NCBI GenBank assembly: GCA_015680685.1
Contig: MNCI01027123.1
Location: 287,268-351,267, forward strand
DNA: 64,000 nucleotides
Direction: 5' to 3'
Origin: Gnetum montanum
Lineage: Eukaryota; Streptophyta; Gnetopsida; Gnetales; Gnetaceae
The position numbers and the translations under genes are program-made. Shown here piece by piece: positions 56,036-64,000 of the stretch. Under the pieces are notes generated by a model that was not told the origin of the DNA, made no database searches, and saw only the letters and a list, made by a program, of their open reading frames with translations. Position 1 is the stretch's first letter. Each line of letters begins with the position of its first letter.

Positions 56036-57960
56036 ATTTCTTCTTCTCACAACCATGATGATGCTAAACCGTTGGTCCCACAAGAATGCAAAGTGGAGCA
56101 TACTCATCTAGATGCGTATGTTCCTGACTTCACCTTCATCTACATCAAGATGAACAATTGTGATGGCATGATATGAAAGGCAATATTGTAATGCCTCTTG
56201 ATCAATTTATGCCTATGATGCTACTTCAAACTCTTAAGAAGTTAGGCATCCAAGATCTTTAAGATGAGTATGTTGTGCATGATTACAACTACTAGAACTA
56301 CCATCCCACTAAAACATAACATAGGAAAGATTGACACTAGGAGAAGCAGCATGAGTTTGTGAAGGAAAAATAATTTACCAATCCCTTGTTCCTGCAGAGC
56401 CAAGATGACAATGAGGACCCTCTCTTTGGGGGCTTTCAATATGAAAGTTCTCCATCCCTTATTACTAGTGATTAGGGTGTGTCCTTGAATCTACATTTTA
56501 GTATTAACAAACTAGGTTCAGGTAAAGATAGTAATCAAGGAAAGGGCTCATACAAGTGTTAAGATGATAAGAAAATTGATTAACATGATCGTGACAATCA
56601 AAGGGGAATTGGTAGACACCATGGTGGTGGTAGTCCTCCTTCCTCTTTGCCATTTTCATCTGCATCTTCTTCTTCCTCTTCTGGTTCTAATGGATGCCAC
56701 AGAAAGAACAACTGTGATGGGGATGAATAGTAAGACAATAATGATGATTGCTAGGCCCATAATGATCAAAGGGGTAACAGAGAAAATCATCGATGATAAC
56801 AAAGTAACAATGATGATGAGCCTTTTCTAGCAACTCGAAGCATGCTAAATACTATAGAGTCTATAAAAATTCCAAGTAGACATGTGAAAGATAGTTAGAT
56901 CAGATGACTCAATATGAACAATGTTCTCAGATTTGAAAGGGGATATCATTTTGATCCATAGACACATCTTCAAGATTTTCACAATGCCTGTACCTTAAAA
57001 AATGTCAAGAATGATTAGCAAAAATTAAAGCTATTTCCTAGAACACTCATCAAATAAGTAGAAAGCTGGTACTGGTCCTTGAGCTAGAATCTATCCATCA
57101 ATTGAGTACAATGCTTGAGCTATTTAATGATAAGTATCAGATGTACTCCAGAGTTTTCAATTTGAGAAGGCAGATCCAAAGATGGAAGTAGAGAAACCAT
57201 AAACCCTTGGACACTACCATGGGTAGATACTATTCTCTCATACACCGATGCTCTGGCCATGGTTATTCTCAGTGGGAACAACTTTGCCATATCATAGATG
57301 GACTTAGATCAGAAACAAGGAGAATTCTTAGGGTCTATGCCTAAGGGAGACTATCAAAACTCAAAGCCCATTAGATTTAAAGGCTAATTGAGCAAGTAGC
57401 AAAAGAGGAATGAGAGCTAAGAAAATGAGAAAGTACAAAAGAATATAATAAGGATCCCTCCATCAGAAAGAGGGAAGTCGAATTTTGTGGCAGTGAGGAA
57501 GAATCACATTTTGATGAGGTGGTTACCAAAAATATCTTACCGATTCAAAATTCTATGTTTGAAATTCCAGGTAAGGTGGATAATGTGGAATTTGTTGGAT
57601 GAAAAATTCCAAACTACTCTAAAAATTGCTGAAGAATCAAGAGAGCAAACTGGTGATTACAATTGCAAGAGGTGAAAAGAAGCTGAATGTGCCTAGCAAA
57701 AGGATAAGAGAAAATTGCTATAGTAGACGAAGTTGTGAAAATCAAGTTAGATGATGGTAGTGGGTATGACATTTGCCAATAAAAACATCCTAAGGGATGT
57801 TGTCCCATTGTGTCACACTTACAAGAATTTGGGGTGTATGCTCTAAATCAATGACTAGTAAGAAGGAAAGCACCCAAAAGGTTGTCTTATCCTCAAGGTG
57901 ACCTTAGGTAGTTCCATCAATAGTAGCAATATTATTCATATGGAGTGCCACTGCAACCGT
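56036..57960 (+). pseudogene. Gag of element 4
   Basis: The start codon position reads ATT (56,036), followed by codons for SSSHNHDDAKPLVPQE, aligned with the ATG of element 3. It has a Gly/Ser/His/Asn/Asp-rich region at about 56,530-56,820, then SMLNTIESIKIPSRHVKDS. Capsid-like blocks follow to 57,700. The knuckle at about 57,760-57,800 reads YDICQ.KHPKGCC, with the first Cys mutated to Tyr. Many stops. Confidence 0.68.
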
Positions 57961-58529
57961 ATGAGCAATACTAATAGTGGCATCAACCACTGTCATGGTG
58001 GATGCCACCACTAAGGTAATGATACCCTTATAAGAAACTAGATCCATATGGGTATTACATTCAACAACCACTATCTCCACATGACTATTCCAGTTACACT
58101 TCTCCCTTCCAACATCACAACTACCCTCTTGAATACTACAAAGCTCATTCTCTACATTCCAAGAGGGATGCCGCATTTCATCCTTATCCTTCTATTTCTA
58201 CACATGTTCCTCCACCCTTAATGCAACTACCACTTGCTCCATCCATGTAGGGTTAATTTCCAACTTAGCCATGACAATGTAATGCTACCAATGCTATCAA
58301 TTTACAATCAGTTCATCAACCAAGGTGTTCGAAACCTCATGCTTGCAAAAGATCAATTTTTTGACCCAACAACCCTACTAAGCCCTCATAGACTTAGGCG
58401 GTTGATCACCTTACTCTTGCTTCATCCTCTGCAAATCATTCCATTGGATCGCCTTCAAACCAAATGCTACCCAAAATCCATATTGTTATGCTCATCCATG
58501 CCATATTTGACTAGATTAAGGCTGGCAAC

Positions 58530-61500
58530 CTTCATAGGAAATTAGATGATCCTAGAAACCCCCTCATTTATCTATAGATTACTAGGAATGAACTGTGTAA
58601 GGCTCTTCATAATTCAAGTTCTAGTGTGAAATTAATTTCTCATGAGATGTATACTACTTGGAACCTAACACCTCTCAAGAAGAGAAATATTAGATTGGAG
58701 TTGGAAAACCAGTCCATCACTGTTCCATTAGGATTGGTCGAAGACATTGTGACCACTATCTGCAGATGGTCTTATCCTACCAATTTCTTGATAATCAAGG
58801 TTGAAAACTAGAAGGGGGACTTTTCAATCATTATGGGAAGGACATGGTTAAGCACTATTGATGCAAGAATGAAAATAAGAGATCTTTCCCTAAAGATATC
58901 AAAAGAAAATGCATTTGGAAAGATCAAGAAGAGACAAGTTCCATGCATCACATACAGTGATTCGGGGTGCAATTACATGCAAAATCTTTGGTCCATAAAA
59001 TAAGAATCTATCTCTGCATGCAAGTAGTATGCACATGGAGTAGATATTCAAAGGTATTTGTATGCATTAGCCACAAAATAGGAGGGTACCTAGTTGCTGA
59101 TTGCTAATTCTGATAGTAGCACAATGTGCATGGAACTTGCTGAGAGCATGACATGCACCTATGTTGTAGGAATGAATAAACTAGAGCAAGTTCATCACCA
59201 AATCTTTGATGATGAAAATTTTGATACCAATTGGGAAGAGTTGGAGATCCTTGAGAATTTTAAATAGGAGCCCTTAGAGCTAAAAATTTTACCTACCAAA
59301 CTAGAATATGCATTCTTAAAAATGGCAAGCTAGTCATACTCAATGCCAAACTTGCTCTTGAATAGAAAGCAAAACTATTGAAAGTGATCAAAAAAGGTCA
59401 ATAGCCTTTGCCTAGTAATATTTGGAACTCATTGGAATTGATCCACAGATATGCCAGCGTTGCATTTACCTTGATCCATCCATGAAGCTAAGGAGGCAAC
59501 CACAACAATGGTTGAACCAAAAATTGAAACAAATTGTCAAGGAGGAAATTGAGCTACTCCTTAAGGCAAGGTTCATCTACCCCATTGCAGATGATGAGCG
59601 GGTCAATCCACTCATCATAGTTCCAAAGAGAGGTCGCAAATGAATGGTTTGCATTGACTTTAGGTTATTAAACATGGCAACATTCAAAGATCATTTTCCA
59701 TTGCCATTTGTTGATCAAGTGTTGGAAACCATTTCTGGGCATTGCTATTATAGTTCTTTATATGGTTATAGTGGCTATAACCAAATCTAGGTTACACCAG
59801 AAGATTAAGCTAAAACAACATTCACAAGTTCCTAGGGAACCTTTGCATATTGCAAGATGCCTTTTGGTCTATGCAATGCTCTTGCCACTTCCCAACACCT
59901 GGTCTTAAGTATCTTTCAGCAATAAATAGGTAGTGGAGTGGAAGTCTTCATGGTTGACTTCTCCACTTATGGTGCTATATTAGAGAAAGCCTTGGACCAC
60001 CTTTAGCAAATACTAAAAAGATGTTTAAAAACAAATCTGTGGCTCAATTGGAAAAAGAGCCATTTCATGGTCCAAGAGGGCATTGTATTGGGACACTGAA
60101 TTTCACAAGAAGGGATCTGGGTAGACCCTAAAGAGATAAGGGTCATCCAAGGAATCACCCATCAACCAAAAACTATCAAAGATGTTTAGTCATTCCTTGG
60201 ACACACTAGTTACTACTAGTGATTCATAGAGAATTTCTCTAAGATCATAAAGCCATTGGATGACCTGACAAAGAAAGATGCTCTTTTCATTTGGACCAAG
60301 GAATGTGAAAGTGCATTCGAAAGCCTTAAGTAGAATCTCATAGAGACTCCAATTCTATGAGCACCTAATTGATCTAGACCATTACATATTATAAAAGATG
60401 CATCTAACTATGCCTTGGGATTTGTGCTTATGTAATGGGACAATAAGAAACATCCATATTACATCCACTACGTAAGTTGAAGCATTGTGGGTGCACAATT
60501 GAATTACACCATCATGAAAAAAGAACTAATGATAGTGGTGTATGTTCTAGAAAAGTTCAGGCACTATGTGCTTGGATATAAAGTGTTTGTGCACATTGAT
60601 CATAGTGCCATCTGCTTCCTCATGAATAAGCCAATGGTTAGCCCCATGTCATATAGTAGCTAGTGATCTTACAGGAGTTCGATCTTACAATGGTAGATCA
60701 AAAAGGGACTAAGAATGTCGTTACTAATCACTTGTCTTGGTTATGATGGGATAACAAAGAGGATGAAAGCCCTTTATCTAATTTGTTTCTCAATTAACTC
60801 TTCTTTACCACTACAATAAATGAACAAATGCTCATAGAACCAAAATGATATGATGGCATCCTAACTTATCTTCTCACTTAAGAGATGCCACAAGATCTAG
60901 ACCATAGGAAGAAACGACAGTTTTTTCATTGGGCTAAGCACTTCATGGAAATCAATAGACACCTTTACAAGGTGTTTGCCAATGGCTTGGTTCATTGGTA
61001 TGTACCTAATGCAGATCAATTGCACATTCTCCAAGATGCTCATGAAGGCCCTTGTGAAGGTGACTATGTTGGGAGATGCATGGCCATAAAAATCCTAACG
61101 GAAAGATACTATTGGCCCACAATCTTCAAAGATGCCCACTAGTTTGTTCGATCGTGTGAGCATTGTCAACAAGATGATGGGATGACTACATGAATGGAGG
61201 ATCCTCAATAGTGGATTCAACTACTAGAACCCTTTGACATATGGGGCATAGATTTCTTTGGTCCCATCACACCCATGTCCAACAGGAAGACATATATAAT
61301 TTTCATCATTGAGTACTATACCAAATGGGTAGAAGTAGTATTTGTCACTAACTATACATCATTCACTATTTCTTGATTTGTATAACAAAATATCGTGAAT
61401 AGGTTTGGGGTGCCACATGCATTGATTTTTGACAACGAAACCCACTTTACTGGTGCCGCTTTTCGAAAACTCATGCAACACTTGGGGGTTGAACATAAAT

Positions 61501-62130
61501 TAACAACACGTTATCATCCCCAAGAAAATGGTCAAGCAAAGCTAACTAATAGGGAGATTACAAAGATTCTAACAAGTACTATCAGAAAATATAGGAGAGA
61601 TTGGATTACAAAAATCAACGATGCCCTTTGGGCCTACTGCTCAACATGGAAACTCTCTATTGGCTACTCTCCCTATGAACTGCTGTACAATAGACTTCCA
61701 ACATTTTCAATCCAATCTGAGCTCCATACACTCTCAACAACCTATGACATGGATCATGACCTTAGTCTAATACAAAAAGAAATACTAAATCAACCTAAAT
61801 ATGCTAGATGAAAATCAATTAGTAGTCCTATCCTTTAATGAAGTTCACAAGGCATTCAATAGACAACAACATGATCTTAGAATATGAAAAGTGAAATTTT
61901 AACTAGGAGATAAGGCTCTTTATTGTAATCCCACACACATACCTTAAAAAAATCAATTTCAAATGTTGTGTGAAGAGCCTTATATTTTCTTCTATGGCCA
62001 TGATCATTTACAAACTTGAGAGCCCAAATAAAATGTAGTTGGTCAACATTCAACTAGTAAAGCCTTTCCATGAGCCAAAGCAAGGCAGTGCGAATAAATA
62101 CCTCAATGGATGGGCAACCACACTTAATTT
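58530..62130 (+). pseudogene. Pol of element 4: protease, RT, RNase H, integrase
   Basis: Protease about 58,580-58,810: ALHNSSSSVKLISHEMY has lost the catalytic Asp (Asn instead). RT about 59,520-60,060: EEIELLLKARFIYPIADDER, LPFVDQVLETISGH and VFMVDFSTYG, where the catalytic FMDD has become FMVD. RNase H about 60,380-60,750: SNYALGFVL and LNYTIMKKELMIVVYVLEKF. Integrase 60,885-61,811 has two long frames: zinc-binding region ending FVRSCEHCQQ, IDFFGPI (first Asp), IFDNETHF (second Asp) and NGQAKLTNRE. The residue 36 after the second Asp is Lys in place of the catalytic Glu. The C-terminal part to 62,130 is degraded. Confidence 0.82.
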
Positions 62131-62134
62131 TTTA

Positions 62135-63700
62135 GATCTCCTCCTTTCAACTCAATCATGGGGGAGATGGCCATTTGTGCTAACCATATATGTGGCTCCT
62201 TAGTTTTTCTATTTTTTATTTTACACATTTTTGCCTTTACAATTTGTTTATTTTATCCTTTTTGATTTTAAATCTTTTTTTTTCCTATTCTACACCATTT
62301 TTTTTTACACCATCATTAGTACATTTTAATCTTTATGGAATATTTTACATTTTCTTATATATTTTACTTTATTTTTAGTATGTGAATTTCTAATTTTTTG
62401 CTAATAAATGTTCTTTATGCTAATAGGACACAGTGGTGCTGGAGATGTTACTAATGGTGGTTTGTGCTTAATGTTTTGTTTTGTAATGTTTGGTTTCTAT
62501 TTCTAAATTTTTGTACTGATGGCTAAGTCATGGTTTCTTTTTCATAAAACAGGTAGTGAGTCCATGACATCCACCCATCCACAAACTCTATGGTTTTCAT
62601 TATTTTGGAAATTTAAGGTTCCTTTCATTAAATAAAATTTTAATAAATTTGTGACCTTCATAGTTTTCAAAATTGGAAAGGATTCAAAGGTTTGCATAAG
62701 GTGTGACTTCAAGGAAACTCAATACTCTTTGTACTCTTCTACTTGCTTGGGTGCATGAGTGTTTTCATAGACTTCTTACCAATCCATGTCAACCAATAAT
62801 AGGAAGTTGAATAAAGTCTTTGCATGGTATTGTTCCCATCCAAAAAGAAGAAAAGAATAAAAAAAACACACAAAACATTATGGGAATTCAAAGCACACCC
62901 CTTAGACAAATAAATGGGCTACAAGCACTAGTTATGGGACTAGAAAGACATGTTACCCATGCCTGAAGGTCCCCTCTAGCTAAGGCCATCTCTGACTTCC
63001 TGCTTCTCTTTCCTTCTCTTTATGGAATGGTGGTTGTTTTGTGGGAGCACTCTTGTGTCTTGAGGGGGGGTGGATCAATCTTGTAGTGGTGATGCAAAGT
63101 CACTAAAAAAGGATGGTTTTGGTATGGACTAAGGATGGATCTTCTTGGGTCATTTTAAACACAACTCCACAAGGGACTTCTTATGACCTCAATTTGGGAT
63201 TCCATTCCACCTTCTTCATCTTTCATCTATGTTATCCATAACTCATCTCATTGCTAGTGTCCATGTTCTAGATTGGGTGTCTTGGTCTGACGTACTTGAA
63301 TTCTTTGGTAGAATCTTTTAGGTTTTGGTCCTTAACTTCCATTGACCATTAATTGCCTATGAGACCTATAGACTCCTTAGGTTGAGGTCATGCAAGGGAA
63401 AACAAGGCATGTGCTTGCTATGGGAAGGATCCACTTACATCTTCCTTGGTTGGGTTCATTAAGCACCTTATCCTTAGGCATTTTTACTATTAGAATCTTT
63501 CGTACAAGCATCTACTACATCAAACCATGTGCTCCTTTATCTATTTTGTTCAATAACCACATTCTCTATTAAATTTTTGAATTTTGAGCTTTCAAAGACC
63601 CTCTTCAATGATTTCATCATATTCTTGGACTTTATGGAACTCCATGGACCCCAAATTCATTGAACAATTCCTTGTATTTTTTAAGATATTCAAATTTGAA
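62135..63700 (+). other. Noncoding spacer between pol and third ORF, element 4
   Basis: Blocks shared with elements 2, 3 and M include CTAGTTATGGGACTAG at 62,928-62,943 (perfect stem, TATGGG loop) and GCATGTGCTTGCTATGGGAA at about 63,407-63,426. T-rich tracts lie at 62,190-62,400. No coding similarity. Confidence 0.6.
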
Positions 63701-63719
63701 ATGTTTCCCTATGGGCTTC

Positions 63720-63808
63720 ATATACGGGGCCTCATCGATGGAGCATATGCGTATATGAGGCCCCATATATGTAGCCTCGTCAATGTAGTGGAAAAATAGT
63801 ATATATAT
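63720..63808 (+). promoter_or_regulatory. Internal promoter-like region of element 4
   Basis: GGGGCCTCATCGATGG, GTATATGAGGCCCCATAT and AGCCTCGTCAATGTAG precede TATATATAT at 63,800-63,808. A splice-donor match CGAAG|GTAAGC follows at 63,956. The third ORF lies beyond the window. Confidence 0.5.
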
Positions 63809-64000
63809 GCATGATCCCACCTTGACATTTTCACATTTTCTCACAAATGCCAAAGGACTTTTTTCAAATTTTCAGAGCCCAAAACCTTCCAAATCCCATA
63901 AATTCCTAACCATTTATTCAAATCACTTTGTCCTTCGACCTTGTAGCTACCGAAGGTAAGCTCTTAGTCATGGGGGTGATGAATGTGCCATTTTTAATAG

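Larger units (their letters stand above)
54961..64000 (+). mobile_element. Athila-like Ty3/gypsy element 4, 5' portion
   Basis: LTR, primer site, gag, pol, spacer, internal promoter-like region and the leader intron donor (63,956) follow the family order. The third ORF and 3' LTR lie beyond the window end. This copy has the longest open integrase frame in the window. Confidence 0.88.

Overview
The window looks like nuclear DNA of a seed plant with a large, repeat-rich, AT-rich genome. A gymnosperm would fit, but nothing in the sequence proves it. I find one intact gene, a class III secretory peroxidase with one intron at 12,897-14,079. Almost everything else is decayed retrotransposon sequence: about five members of one Ty3/gypsy family of the Athila/Tat type (four plus-strand, one minus-strand), one other Ty3/gypsy element, a split L1-type LINE and a stray gag fragment. 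There are no prokaryotic features, CRISPR arrays, rRNA genes or tRNA genes.

Layout. 1-4,183: 3' part of Athila-like element 1 (extra ORF and 3' LTR). 4,196-6,600: AT-rich DNA with a tandem duplication and an inverted repeat. 6,740-9,968: minus-strand Ty3/gypsy element primed by initiator tRNA-Met, with most of its reverse transcriptase deleted. 9,969-12,044: no gene. 12,045-14,756: peroxidase gene between two diverged direct repeats. 14,765-42,070: a minus-strand LINE split by two LTR elements. These are element M (14,996-28,179, minus strand, near-perfect target-site duplication) and element 2 (29,540-41,970, plus strand, perfect target-site duplication AGCTT). 42,071-43,474: nothing recognised. 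43,480 to about 53,300: element 3, which lacks its 3' end. 53,560-54,900: minus-strand gag fragment of another element. 54,961-64,000: element 4, which runs off the window.

The Athila-like family has a constant plan: LTR (about 0.8-0.9 kb, TG start), tRNA-Asp-type primer site, gag with a compact CCHC motif, protease, RT, RNase H, integrase, a noncoding spacer of about 1.5 kb, then a separate third ORF. All coding parts are broken by stops, frameshifts or lost catalytic residues. The most interesting feature lies upstream of the third ORF. Every copy has a TATA box there, preceded by the same kind of short repeats that precede the TATA box in the LTR. In elements 2 and 3 this is followed by a leader with a GT...AG intron of about 300 bp ending right at the ATG. 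This suggests that the third ORF had its own LTR-like internal promoter and a spliced leader.
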